Part shown: piece after piece, positions 1 to 10,973 of the stretch | How positions within the stretch are numbered: position 1 is the first letter of the stretch | How the letters are laid out: the number at the start of each line of letters is the position of its first letter | Source of the DNA: Nymphaea colorata | Lineage: Eukaryota > Streptophyta > Magnoliopsida > Nymphaeales > Nymphaeaceae | Length of the DNA stretch: 64,000 nt | NCBI RefSeq assembly: GCF_008831285.2 | Contig: NC_045146.1 | Coordinates: forward strand, 8,750,972-8,814,971 | Reading direction: 5' to 3' | The notes under the pieces: generated by a model | The model's input: the letters and a program-made list of their open reading frames with translations, nothing else | Database searches by the model: none | Told to the model about the DNA's origin: nothing | Made by a program: the position numbers and the translations under genes

Positions 1-345
1 TTGTGCCACATTTTATTTATTGAAAGATGCTAAAGGGGCTTTCTACCCATTTTCTGAAAGAGTAGGTTTTCAAAAAGTTTGATCCTTTGGTAAATCCAAG
101 AGCATGCTATTTTTATCCCAAAATTCATTTTGCCCAAAAAGTTGTTTACTAGAAATTACACAAAAGAGTTTGGAGCAGCTTTTCAGTTCATACCCGATAT
201 TTTTTGAGAAATTATTTTCTGTTGCCTTAAATATTTTGTTTTAATTACAGAAAATAGCTCAGAGAAGTTTTAACCTTTGTTATCAACGGTCGCCTATGAA
301 AATTTCAAATCGAGGCATATAAATAATTTATAGAATAATTAACTA
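1..345. other. AT-rich intergenic DNA, nothing assigned
   Basis: I see no coding region, RNA gene or transposon terminus here. Confidence 0.5.
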
Positions 346-351
346 GAGCTA

Positions 352-499
352 GTGGCCTCTTGTATGTTATGGCCTTTCACCAAAGAGTGTGAAGGGAGTG
401 GCCTCGCCTATTACGTGCACTCTACAGAGTGCATGTCATGGGGGGGAGGGTGCTCCTTTCACGCCCTCCGGTGAAGGGCCATAACATCCAAGTGGTCCT
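352..499. mobile_element. Foldback hairpin, MITE-like
   Basis: The two arms of this ~148 bp segment are imperfect reverse complements along nearly their whole length. The left arm carries TGTTATGGCC followed by TTTCACC, the right arm GGTGAAGGGCCATAACA, and the centre is the palindrome GCACTCTACAGAGTGC at 417-432. Such a structure is typical of a foldback MITE or a small-RNA-producing inverted repeat. No clear target-site duplication was identified, so the exact ends and superfamily are uncertain. Confidence 0.6.
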
Positions 500-2350
500 C
501 AACCATGTAGCTAATCTTGGTTTATATGAATATCTGAGTTACGTTGGAAACTAGAGTTTGGAAAGCCACAATTGGTTTAAAGGAACCCCATAATAGTGGG
601 AGTAAATTTACAAAACCCTTGATGAAAATATCATCCAAATTATTTTCCAAACAAGTTTCTCGTATGGTTTATGACATGCTTGAATTAACATATTTTGGTT
701 GTGATGAATAAACTTGGTTGAAAGTAGAGCCCTGCAATTGATGAAGTGATACATTAACATAACCCCAATTAGTGGGATAAACTAATGTATTTCAACCAGC
801 ATGGTCAAGCGGGAGATGTTAACCCATTTTAATGGGCAAGTGGTCATGATGGACTCTTGTGGGTCAAGTGTGGCTTAGGGGGAGTCAATCATTACCCTTA
901 GTGTCACGTGAAGAGTTGCATCACCCAATTTAGTAAATCAAAATAATATTTTAAAATAATTTTTTTAAACGGTCTGTTTTTCAAAGAATGCATCTCTTCC
1001 CAAAGATGTTTTCCAAAAGATGCATCTCTTCTAAAGGGTACTTTCCGAAAAAGGTGCATCTCTTCAAATGAACATGTCTATTTAGTAAGCCATTTTTATT
1101 GGGTTAATGAAAAGCTAAAGATGGCATATAAATAGAGGGAGAATGTCATGGAAAATTGATAAGTTTGTGCCTTTATTCATAATGCCCTTTGTGAGAACCA
1201 ATACCTAGAAGAAATTCAGGCTCCCTGCATCCTTCACTGAATTTTTGCATCAAACTGGAAAGTTGATCCTAGCTCAAAATTTCCATCCATACATAAAACC
1301 AAGTTTGTTAAGGAACTTCTTTGAGATAAGCTACTGTAAAATCTATGCACAATGTTATGAAATGCTTTTCCTCTTGATACATTTATTGCCTTGTTTTAAT
1401 CCTTTTAATGTTACATGAGGAGAATTTTATTCATTGCATTCAACACTCTATTAAAAACCACTTAGTTAATTCCATTATTTCATTTATTAAAAGTGCACAT
1501 CCAAAATTCGTAACATCTAATGGTTATTCATGCCAAGATTTGGCTGATATGGCATGTATGTGATGTTCTTCACGTAGGTCATATAAAAAAACAAAGACAT
1601 CTCTAACAATTACAAGATGCTTGTCATTCCAATCTATTCACCCAAAAAACAATTACCAAGCTGTCTATAATGATTGATTTCAAACCTATTTACACTACAA
1701 AGCTTTCTTCTTCATGAACTAATTAATGACATTGAGAATATTCGTCATGAAATTTTCTCAAATGTACTTTTAAATATATGGATTCCATTCTTTATAAATG
1801 GAAACTACCAATATACCTCTTGCCTATTATGCAAAAATAGCTATAATGTTTTTAGAGATGCCTTCTTGAAAACGTCTATTGTATCAAACTATTCAATGGA
1901 TGATTACGACTCTCTTCAAACTTGTAACAATTCATTTGTCATTACTTTTGTTAATTGTAACATACGTGTTAGTTGAACAGTCACATATTATTATTGCTTG
2001 CTCTTTTTTGCTTCTACATGTTTCGTACATGTTTTTCTTTATTGCATTTAAAGTATCAATCACATACTTGTCCTCCGTTCCTAATTCCTAGATATTCTTT
2101 TTGAATGCTAAAGCATGCACATCTACTTTATTATCAAACTTCATCTCTACTTTTAGTTTCACATTTGTTGACACTTTTTTCTTCTATTTACTTACTGCAA
2201 CCATTTCTTGACTTATTTGAGGTCTATTATTATTCTACGTTTACTTCCACTTCATTGACATCATTCTCATTGCAACACCTATTACTCCATTTTCTCTTGC
2301 TCATAAACTTGCATTACCATGAATGGACACTTATCAAGTTCTTCTTTATG
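500..2350. other. AT-rich intergenic DNA, nothing assigned
   Basis: Short open frames occur on the plus strand at 1674-2374, but they are rich in Phe, Leu, Ser and Tyr, as expected from translating AT-rich DNA, and show no domain I recognise. The segment around 1000-1070 has a threefold short repetition of an AGATGCATCTCTTC-like motif. No transposon terminus was seen. Confidence 0.45.
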
Positions 2351-2354
2351 CAAG

Positions 2355-3290
2355 TCACCAACACATCAGGTTGATAGCAAAATCTTTCACTACAACCTTC
2401 AACCACCTTCTCTTGTGACTTTTGGAGAACAACAGTAATCTCCTCAGCTTCTCAATAAGCCCATCCTTGTCAATCATTCTCCCAGTGCTCAAGTTGTGCA
2501 GAAGGTGTTGATGACATGATCCTACTAGCTGCTTGACATGAAGGTGATGCACATCCGTGATGCACATCCTTAGTTGTCAAAATCCTGAGGCCAACTATTC
2601 TAATTAGTTGATCTAGTTAGCAAAGACTAGCAGATCAGACTACAATTAGTTAGCCTAGTTGTTTTTCAGTCAACTAATCCCTATAGTTAGATTTGTGCAA
2701 TCTTTGTATGTTATGTATATATTTCCATATAAATACATGTACTTGTTTGTTCATAGTCAATTGACTTGGACCAATTTACACAAACTAGTTCTTATCACCC
2801 TTTTGAGGGCACCTGAGCAATCTACGCCTGACTTCTGATTTTGACAACTTAGTGCGCATCCATCCCCTCCCAAGATGCAACAGTATCAGCCATTGAAGCC
2901 TCCCAACTGCCTAACTCTACTTGTAGGAAGGAATTCCACCTGAAGCCAGATCCCCAGCTTGATTCTTCCCTCTGCTTCAATTGAGCTTCCAATCATTTTG
3001 CTTGCATGTATTGTATTGAATTCTTGATTTTTCCGTCCAACCACACCTGCTCTTCAAACACAGGTTTATTGACCAGATCACCAAACCACCATGTGGAAGG
3101 TCTGCACTCATCCTTTGGTAAACCGTTTAGTAAACCATATAAAGATGAACCTTTACTGGGGCCTACACATTTGTTAGATCAGGGGAAGCTTGAGATTTGA
3201 TGCTGAGATTTGATAAGTTCTGGTGTACCCTGTGAAGAGATAGGGGTGAGATTGCTCGACATGGTGGCACAACACAATCCCTGCCTGTTC
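2355..3290 (-). other. Possible decayed minus-strand coding region, unidentified
   Basis: Read on the minus strand, this stretch has less AT bias than its surroundings. It contains several short open segments: one at 2355-2567 ending in a lysine/arginine-rich helix-like stretch, and one starting near 3262. The segments are not in one continuous frame, and the solo LTR at 2574-2847 lies among them. I do not recognise the product. It may be a decayed host gene, or only compositionally different DNA. Confidence 0.2.
2574..2847. mobile_element. Solo LTR, 274 bp
   Basis: The segment begins TTGTCAAAATC and ends GATTTTGACAA, a perfect 11 bp terminal inverted repeat. It is flanked on both sides by the identical 5 bp CTTAG (2569-2573 and 2848-2852). 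A TATA-like CATATAAATA lies near 2730. A 5 bp duplication, short terminal inverted repeat and internal TATA box without coding sequence fit a solo LTR left by recombination between the two LTRs of a retrotransposon. A small DNA transposon with 5 bp duplications is the alternative. Confidence 0.7.
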
Positions 3291-3788
3291 CTTTGAGCAA
3301 TCTAACACGAGAAGACACTGTTTGACCTTGTAAACTGCCCGTTAGGCCTTTGGAAGGGGAGCATCTTACACGATGTTGTAAAACAGCTTCTCATAATCCA
3401 TATCGGTCTGGCTTTAAGACACGCTGTATCATAACCATATTGCAAATTTATTTTTAGAGAAAAATTGGAAAAAATAGTAAAAATCAAGAAAAATGTGTTC
3501 TTTGTAAAAAATATGTACAAAATGATAGGCTTATTGTAGCTACGAGGTTATGATTCATCATTCTAATCATAATTCATAACAATATGATTCTACTTCTAGC
3601 ACATCAAGGAACATACCATAACATGGTAGATACTATAACCATATATTAACAAGTCATAAGGTCCTTAAGTCTATGAGATAGAACATCAAAAACAAGTTTT
3701 AATTGTTATGCATTACATCACAAGATGATCATGAAATGGTAAAATTTTCAAAGTCAATACATGTGACAAATGAAAGCACGATCGACTC

Positions 3789-5184
3789 TCATTTATAATC
3801 TTCAACATCTTCATTAGAAATTTCTGTTCTTTGAGCTCCAATGTTGAAGCATTGAAGATCAACATCAAATATTGCAATTGGTTTTTCTCCAACCCATAGT
3901 TCTAACACATCAAAGTTGTCCAAGCTAATAGGATGAAACTGAAATGTGTGCTTTCTAGCTGATGTTTTTTGTACTTGCTTATGTTAAATAAGAGAAAACT
4001 TGTTCATATGTAGTTTTATATGTTATAAAACAAATATATGCTCTACTAACTTACCTTTGTTTCAAGTTTCAACCTCATTATATCAAACAAAGACAAGGGA
4101 CATTCAAACTGTTATGTTCGAGTTTGTCTCCCTTTTTGCTGTAGATCATAGCCACAAATATGGTTCATGGTTTTTTATCAGCGAGGTTTTTCTCGGGTAT
4201 TTATCGGCAAAGTTGTTCTTTTTGAGAAAATCTGAAGTTTTTTAAAAAAATAAAAAAATCAAAACGTTAGGTAAAAATACAAGAAATGAAAAACCAATAA
4301 GTTGTATTGCATTTAAAAGGAAAAGTTAAATACCTAAAACAAGTGGAAATAAAACAATGAAACACAAGTTGAAAAAAATAGAAACAGAAATGCAATAAAC
4401 AATAAATGTAAAAGGTTGAAACTTATTTAATGTTTTTCTAATATATGGTGATATTTTCCCTTTTTTATTGTTTTCTTTGTTTTTCTTGTTAGCGATATTT
4501 TTGAAAATATCGCAATATTTGTGGCTATGCAGTATAGATATGTTGGAAAATGCTCCAATTCCATTCACATCCACTAGCATTGCATGTTTGCTTGAGGATT
4601 TTAATTGCAAAAATTTTAGGGTTTGGACGATCATTCCTAAACTGACCACAAATTTAAACAAAATAATAAGAGTAATCTCGTGAAAGTAAAACTACAAAAA
4701 GATAACAAATGCAAAGTAAAATAAAAATTTCGGTGTAATTACTTGGACTCATGGTTTCCTTGGCTTGAATGGTTGTGCTTATTAACATGTCTCCTATACA
4801 ATTATCAAGCTCATTGTGCACAACATCTTGTGCTCTAGAATCTGTCACTAACACTTCAACAGAATTTAAGCAAACCATGCATGACTTCTCTTTCTTTTTT
4901 AAATGTGTTAGAAAATCTAACGGTAGGATTTAGATAGTAAGATGCTTCATAAGGAGGTTGATGAAGCTGTCCAATCCACTTTTTGTCTATAATCTTTCAT
5001 ATGGGCATTTATAACATTTTCTTTTCTTTCAAGTTGTCTCGAATTGCCTCTTTTGCTCTATCTATAGTTTCGTATAAGTACCCCATAGAAGGCCTGCCCT
5101 TGTTGAACACATAAGATTCCTATAATTCATTATTAAATATGACATCTACAACTAAAGAATATTTTCTTTTATAAGCATGTGGAT
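3789..5184 (-). pseudogene. hAT transposase relic, C-terminal half (hATC dimerisation region)
   Basis: Continuing on the minus strand beyond the nested insertion, 5180-4900 reads through M-G-Y-L-Y-E-T-I-D-R-A-K-E-A-I and I-I-D-K-K-W, the conserved segment between DUF659 and the dimerisation domain. Positions 4640-4545 give Q-T-C-N-A-S-G-C-E-W-N-W-S, the hATC core motif. An acidic tail ends at a TGA at 3789-3791. About 600 bp between 4545 and 3905 looks intronic or inserted. In-frame stops make it a pseudogene. The breakpoint of the inserted derivative falls between the two halves. Confidence 0.75.
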
Positions 5185-5192
5185 ATGCAACC

Positions 5193-6715
5193 CAATGTTG
5201 TAAAAAGCGTATCGTAAGTGGTGTTGGTCCGGCTTTAAGATACGTTGTATCATAAAATATTGTAACATATCATAACTGTATCATATTTAAAAAAAATCAC
5301 AAAAATAGAAAAAATTCTTAAAAAATTATAAAAAATCAGTAAAAATCAAGAATAATATGTTCCTTATGAAAAACATGTTTTATAGAGTGAGACTTATTAT
5401 TGTTATAAAGTTACCATTCATTACTTCATCATTCATAAACATGAAAATTCATAACAATATGTCAATATCAATTTGGAAACTATGTCACCGCGGTATGGGT
5501 ACGGGTGCTGCTACGGGTATGGGAAAGCGGGTATGGTACGACATTTTCGCAAATCTTGGTACGGCGGTACGGGGATAATTATGGATAAATATATATTTTT
5601 AATTAAGAAATTAAAAATTTTGAAAAAAAAAATGATATCATCACACCAAGTTGCTTTCATAGTTTCTACATACATAGTTTCACAGTCTATAACAAAGATA
5701 TTTAAACACGCAAGTTAAATATACTTGAAAAACATAAAACAACATTGGTATAACTACTCAAACAAATATGTCTCTGCAAAGATGCATAAGGTAGATGCTT
5801 GTGTTTACAGAGACCAAGGATGCATAAGGTAGATGGCCTCTGTTTACAGCGACCAAAAATGCATAAGCATTTCAGCAAGCAAAAAATCCCTACCCAAATA
5901 CATCTCTGCAGAGCACATACAAAATCAAATAAGCTACAACACGGACTATAGAATACAGAAAATGAAGCGGATGAAAATGGAGGCTGTAGGAACAGTCAAA
6001 TAGGGAGCAGGTGCTTGAAAAAGATGATGACATTCAAAACAGATAAATAGGGAGCAAAAAATTTCAGGAATGTGCCATCAATTTTGGGAAACTAGAGAGA
6101 AGAACAAATCCCCCAACATTGAAGTAGATCAGAATTTGGGAACCCTAAAAATCAAAAGAGAAGAAACTAACAAACGAAAAACCTACTGTCGTCGGCGTCG
6201 CCCACTCACCCTCTATCGCCGGTCACCGTTTGTCGCCGGTCGTCGACCATCTCCATCTGCCCAAACTGCCGGAAGACAAAGTCTAGAGGGAGGGAGGAGA
6301 TGAGGGTCGGGCGTCAAAGGTTTTTCACTTTTTCAGATTTGTTTCGTGGTTCGGATCTGGTTTCGACCCAGATCCAGATCCAATGTACCGTCACATACCA
6401 CTGTATCGGTTTTGCCGTACCGGTACGGGTATGCGACCCATTCTGGCGTACCGTGGTGACATAGTCTGGAAAGCACAACAAGGAACATAGCATAAGTACA
6501 TAACATATCGTAACTGCATTGTAATTGTATCGCAACGTATCATAACTGTATTGTGCATGGATCGTATGATATGGTGCATGTATCGTATGATACGTGTGAT
6601 ACAGACACAATACACCTTTGTTTACGATACAGGTGGTGTATCGTATCGCATTTTTGAAACGCGATGATACATATCACACGATATGGTCCCCTTTCGTACG
6701 ATACGTACAACACTG
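5193..6715. mobile_element. Non-autonomous hAT derivative inserted in the hAT transposase
   Basis: The ends CAATGTTGTA and TACAACACTG match the termini of the surrounding 3371-8376 element, and both subterminal regions align with it. The element lacks transposase coding. It is bounded by a perfect 8 bp duplication ATGCAACC (5185-5192 and 6716-6723), the length made by hAT transposases. It is therefore a deletion derivative of the same family that landed inside its presumed parent type. Its left part is interrupted by a further insertion at 5480-6464. Confidence 0.82.
5480..6464. mobile_element. Third nested element, hAT-like, 985 bp
   Basis: The left end CTATGTCACCGCGGTA and the right end, read in reverse as CTATGTCACCACGGTA, form terminal inverted repeats, followed inward by repeated GGTACGGGTA motifs. 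The flanks TTTGGAAA (5472-5479) and TCTGGAAA (6465-6472) are an 8 bp duplication with one difference. The related copy at 3371-3640 is continuous across the corresponding point, so the empty site is visible. The interior has a GC-rich core around 6180-6300 with no recognised protein. Confidence 0.75.
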
Positions 6716-6723
6716 ATGCAACC

Positions 6724-7900
6724 TATTCTTCACTAGAGAATAATTGCTTCAACAGAGTCCTTTGTTTCACTATACTCTGCACAATCAATACATTTATGGC
6801 AAATTAAATTTGTGCAGTCATATTAATTCAATTTCCTTTGTAAATTTTTTCATCAAACTCAAGATATATACATGATTATAGATAAAATTTGTAATTTTTT
6901 GCATTGGTTAATAGCTGATCTCATATCAGACATTTCGCCAAGATCTTGAAGCTTAACACAATGAGTAGTACATGGACTCCAATAAAATGTTCTATACTTT
7001 TGAATAACGTTGCTCCTATAGCTTTATAATTTGCAGCATTGTTTGTAATAAACCTTATGATGCTTGCAGGTCCAACTTTTTGTACGATATTATTAAAAAA
7101 TGTTGAACAATGTATTAGGAACATCAGACAAATCAAGAGATTTCAAGAGCATTGTACTTTTAGGGCCATAAACAAGAAAATTCACTAGTGTTCTTGACCG
7201 TGTATTGGTCCATCTATCTATCGTATGGTGCAACTTGTTTCCTTCCAGCTCAATTTCAATTCGTCACAATGTTCCATTATTTCTTTGAATGTCATAACAT
7301 CATGAATATGGTGCTGAGAACCTGGGCCTATATAAGAAGGGAAAAGGTTCCTAATCGAACCAACATTGAATCTGCCACTAGGGACCTTTCCACCAGGTCC
7401 ACCACAACCATGAGGTCCATGATCACGCCTAATATCTGGTGCATCTCTTCTCTTCCTTTTAGATGGGCCAGATCTACCTCCATACATGATTCCTTTCCCT
7501 TTGCCTCTCGAACTCTCTACATCTGTTTTTAGAGTGACATCATATTCATCATTTTCAACATTTTCATAATTTTTTCTTAAACTTCCCAGGCTTACTATAG
7601 CCATGATCTACCTCTTACATTTGCTTTTGTACCTTCTTTGATATGAAGCATTAATCATATCGAGACGTTGCTGAAGCACAAATGGTGGCAAAGATTTTCT
7701 CTGGTTTTTCAGTGCATGGAGCCACATTACAATGTGTCTCTATAAAATGGTGATTCATTCAAATAATTCCTCTTGAAATATGTTGTCACAAAAGTTAAGT
7801 TGGATTCTTAGCCGGAAAGTTAAGTTGGATTCTTAGCCGGTCGTTCTCCTTCACCCTTTTGCACCACTGCCATTTGGAATCAGATGATGCCATAACTTCA
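6724..7900 (-). pseudogene. hAT transposase relic, N-terminal half (BED finger and DUF659)
   Basis: Read on the minus strand from about 7900, a segment with W-Q-W-C-K-R-V and a downstream N-F-C-D-N-I-F-Q resembles a decayed BED zinc finger. It is disrupted by a 25 bp tandem duplication at 7791-7840. The stretch 7218-7604 is an open, basic linker. The stretch 6921-7136 contains I-V-Q-K-V-G-P-A and F-I-T-N-N-A-A-N-Y-K-A, the hallmark of the DUF659 region of plant hAT transposases. The reading then continues, with stops and frameshifts, to 6724, where the derivative is inserted. It is not functional. Confidence 0.75.
7791..7840. repeat. Perfect 25 bp tandem duplication
   Basis: The 25 bp unit starting AAAGTTAAGTTGGATTC occurs twice head to tail at 7791-7815 and 7816-7840. 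It lies inside the decayed BED-finger region of the hAT transposase and adds a frameshift. Confidence 0.9.
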
Positions 7901-8376
7901 CTTGGAATTAGATGATGCCATATCTTCACAAAAAAGAAAAAGAAAAAACCTACGTTAAACTTAAGGGAAAACAGTCAGAATCTATGAATCTACTGTAAAA
8001 ATATACTATCTATGGTAAAAATGAGAGATTTCATACCTTATGGAGAAAAAATGGAAAAAACCTTTTTTCAGCGAACAGAAATCAACCACCCATGCATAAA
8101 TCTAGGGTTTAATAGACAATTTCATGGTGAAAATTGATGATTTCCTTCCAAATTGGTAAAATCTCTCTCTCCAACTCTAGACTAGGATTAGAAAAGAGGA
8201 AGGGGCGGCGGGTTTTTAAGAATGGGGTTCAGACCCCCTTTTTGCGAAATCCACCTCTAGTATCTCATGATACGGGCGATATAGGTACGATGCACCCCCT
8301 CTTTACGATATAGGTAGTGTATCGTATCACATTTTCAAAATGTGAGGGTATGTACTGTACGATACGTACAATACTG

Positions 8377-9880
8377 ATATAACTAGATAAATATCCTTAT
8401 CTTTTGCCTCTTCCCTTTTTTTAACATGATCCTATGTTTGGCGTACCAGTCCTTCCTTGTTTGTCTTGTCATGCCTCATTAGCCTGTCTTCTGAGGATTT
8501 GGGGAGGGAGCCACCATTATTTAGGCATAACTGGTCTTGAAAGGCTGAACAAAGATCTCTTCAACCCTCTCAGATGGAGATATGTTTGCAGAGTTCTCAA
8601 TATCCCGAAACATGTTCCCTGAGATGAAGGTCAGGTAGAGGCTTCCCATTAGACCACCATGGATCGCTTCATAAGGAGCTTTTGCTTCATCTTCAATTCT
8701 CCAAATGATTCCCATGAACACAGTTCCGGGCCCATTACTTTGCTAGCCTCCAATTCTCTAGCTTCTGGAAGGTTCCCAGCCCTGGACAAACTTCATCTGA
8801 ATAAAGGGGCCATTGAACATGCAGCACTAGGTGAATGCCACTTTTTTTGCTTGTATAATTAATGGAAAGAAAGGGTGGGCCAGTGAAGAACATGTTTAAA
8901 CTTCATCAATCAGATATCATTTTCACCAGATAGCGATAAAAGTTTAGGTTCACACACCTGCAACTTGGTAGTGTAACTATGCCTTTGATAGGATGAGAGT
9001 TCTTTACTTGAAAGCCTGATGATTTAGATGTTTTGTGTTAAGAGAAATACATGACGATTCAAACTTACACTAGTGAATGTGCTCTCTTTAGGTCATTTCC
9101 GCGAGTCATCTGTAATCGTGAGGTGTCTTGGACGTGTGGGTCATAAACCTTGATTTTGGTATGGTTTTGTGATAATTTATGTACTAGATCTTAGTGGTAT
9201 GATCTTCTCCACTAGGAGATCATGCATTAAGTTTTGGTTTTCAAGCTTGTCACCTATAATAAGATGCTTGGATGTTCTCTTTTTAGTTGGAAACTGTCAA
9301 TTTGATATCTTCGGATGGAATGATCTCATATTTAGTCTATTATTTGTAGACAATGTGGATTTGGGTATGGCATGTGGCAAATACTTCCGAGTGTGCTGTG
9401 TCAGCATCACCGACCCAGGTGGGTGGCAGTATCTCCCATACATTTTTTCAAGTGTTGGTGTCAGTTTATATGGTCGTGATTGTTTCATCGTGTTCTGTTT
9501 CAGGTGATTCTGACATAATCAAAAGTGTTCCTGGTGAGCAGTAATTGAAAAGAAGAACAATTAAAATACCTTTCTTTGGCGGTTATGATTTTATTGCTCC
9601 ATAAACTGTATTAGCCATTATGATAACGAGTTTTGGACACGAGAGGTTCTTATATTGATACTTTGTGGACTCATTTAGGATTTTTTTTACTGATTTTTGT
9701 AAACTCATGCATCTCAGTCTCGCGTCGTTGTTGTCAATTTGAGTTCATAGTTGTCACCTAATCAGGATATTAATTCGGTCACAGGTGTGACCATGATTCA
9801 CCAAGACTTATGGTTTTTCCCATCCTGAGTTCCATAGTAGACAAGTAAAGCATCTATTCTGCCCATGCCTCGCCGAGGGA
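8377..9880. other. Intergenic, unassigned; open frame at 8521-8721 (minus)
   Basis: Base composition between 8434 and 8860 is richer in GC than its surroundings. The minus strand has a 66-codon open frame at 8521-8721, and a second minus frame is open across much of 8640-8870 with one stop. I do not recognise either product. No transposon termini were found. This could be a scrap of a host gene. Confidence 0.3.
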
Positions 9881-9882
9881 TG

Positions 9883-9885
<3 letters not shown>

Positions 9886-9920
<35 letters not shown>
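9886..9920. repeat. (GA)n microsatellite
   Basis: An uninterrupted AG/GA dinucleotide run of about 35 bp. On the minus strand it is a CT run that lies at the 3' side of the tRNA-like segment at 10045-10101. Confidence 0.95.
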
Positions 9921-9922
<2 letters not shown>

Positions 9923-10105
9923 GCAACCACAACTTTTGTCGTGAAAGCTGGCAGGACATTATCTTCAGCCCTAAACTTCCACTGCCGAGTGGAAACATTA
10001 CCTTCAGCCCTAAACTACCACTGCCGACTGGAAGGTAATGTCATGGGAATCGAACCTGAGACTTGTAATCTTCTTATGCCCAGGCTTGACCAGATATGCT
10101 ACACA
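9886..10105 (-). mobile_element. SINE-like tRNA-derived element
   Basis: On the minus strand a TAGCATATCTGGTCAAG (10085-10101) resembles an RNA polymerase III A box, and GGTTCGATTCCC (10045-10056) is an excellent B box about 30 bp further on, the spacing of tRNA-derived SINE heads. The body contains a ~35 bp unit duplicated in tandem around 9960-10030 and ends in the CT run at 9886-9920. The segment does not form a complete tRNA. A tRNA pseudogene is the alternative. Confidence 0.4.
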
Positions 10106-10239
10106 ACAGTTGGCGTGAGAGTGAAAGAGAGGCCAGTTGGTGTGAGAGAGAAAGAGAGGTAACAGTTGTACAGTCAATCCGCCGGCATAGTCCGTGCTAA
10201 TCCATGCTTTACGAGTTGGCAGTCTAGTTGGGGTGTAGG

Positions 10240-10968
10240 TCTTCTCCCTTTTATTAAGAAAATAATGCAAATAATAACAACAAAATAATCAAATACACCA
10301 CAAGCCTACAAAAGGAAATAGGGATCCAAAAATTCAAGTAAAGAAAAAAAAAAGAGGAAACTGAATTTTCATGTTGCTGAACGAGTTCAGCAGTATATCT
10401 CCCTAGGACAGAGCTACACTGCCCCTTGTGGGGTTATTTCTTCTACAAATAATATGCCCACTCCCTTGTGGGGTTATTATCTCTAAAAATAGTATGCCCT
10501 TCTCTACTCTAGATGCCACATCCACCAACTCTTCTATTATAATGAGATCTGATCAACCTTTTCAGATGGACTTACCAACGAGTCATATCTGCAATTAAGC
10601 ATATAATATCCCTAGATTCGACAAGCTGACAAAAAAAGCATTGAAGAAATGAGTCTACATCCCATTTCAAAATGGACAGCAACTAAGGTATTCAATTCAT
10701 CATTTCTTTTCCTACTGAACACTAGTCTTTGCATTCTACCATTTACACTACATCCTGTTTGAACAATAACCACAAGCTGCCCAAAGGAAGACCAAGGGTC
10801 TGGGTGAATCCTTGTTTTCAACCACAAGTTAATCTCGATTCGATGCTTAGTGAACCAACCAACATTACTAATAATGTGGTAAAAGTCCTCCAAGAAACCC
10901 TAACTTAAAGTGCTCTTAGCAGATCTTCTTCCTCATGCTTACAACATTTCCTATTTTTCCAAAGCACC
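10240..10968 (-). pseudogene. LINE 3' segment (end of ORF2 and 3' end)
   Basis: On the minus strand the coding sequence resumes at 10968 with V-L-W-K-N-R-K, the W-x-x-R-N type motif that follows the zf-RVT domain in plant LINE ORF2 proteins. It runs on to a long open stretch at 10893-10612. The 3' end has a CTTAATAAAA signal near 10250. The first codons here join those at 12939 if the inserted LTR element and one CAAAC copy are disregarded, so the two pieces are one LINE. Confidence 0.6.
10430..10510. repeat. ~40 bp imperfect tandem duplication
   Basis: Two successive copies of a unit starting CCCTTGTGGGGTTATT and ending near TATGCCC lie at about 10430-10470 and 10471-10510. They fall within the LINE 3' segment. 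Confidence 0.7.
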
Positions 10969-10973
10969 CAAAC

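Larger units (their letters stand above)
3371..8376 (-). mobile_element. Decayed autonomous hAT element (outer element of a three-level nest)
   Basis: The left end CGATGTTGTA and right end TACAATACTG form short terminal inverted repeats shared with the derivative at 5193-6715. Subterminal DNA also matches: 3371-3640 aligns with 5193-5479 plus 6465-6500, and 8263-8376 aligns with 6590-6715. The interior encodes a hAT transposase relic on the minus strand with BED zinc-finger, DUF659 and hATC dimerisation regions. The presumed 8 bp target duplication (ATCTTACA left, ATATAACT right) agrees at only five of eight positions, which fits an old insertion. The length of about 5.0 kb includes the 1.5 kb nested insertion. 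Confidence 0.72.

Noticed and set aside
1674-2374. Three overlapping plus-strand frames of 70-100 codons
   Set aside because: Their Phe/Leu/Ser/Tyr-rich composition fits translated AT-rich DNA, and no motif is visible.
4326-4661. A 111-codon minus-strand frame overlapping the hATC region
   Set aside because: The conserved hATC motif is read in another frame. This one is a shadow with no domain.
9169-9507. 112-codon plus-strand frame
   Set aside because: No recognisable domain; overlapping frames on both strands are equally open.
10045-10101. A tRNA gene on the minus strand
   Set aside because: A and B boxes are present, but the acceptor stem does not close and the anticodon arm is not clear, so a SINE-like origin is preferred.
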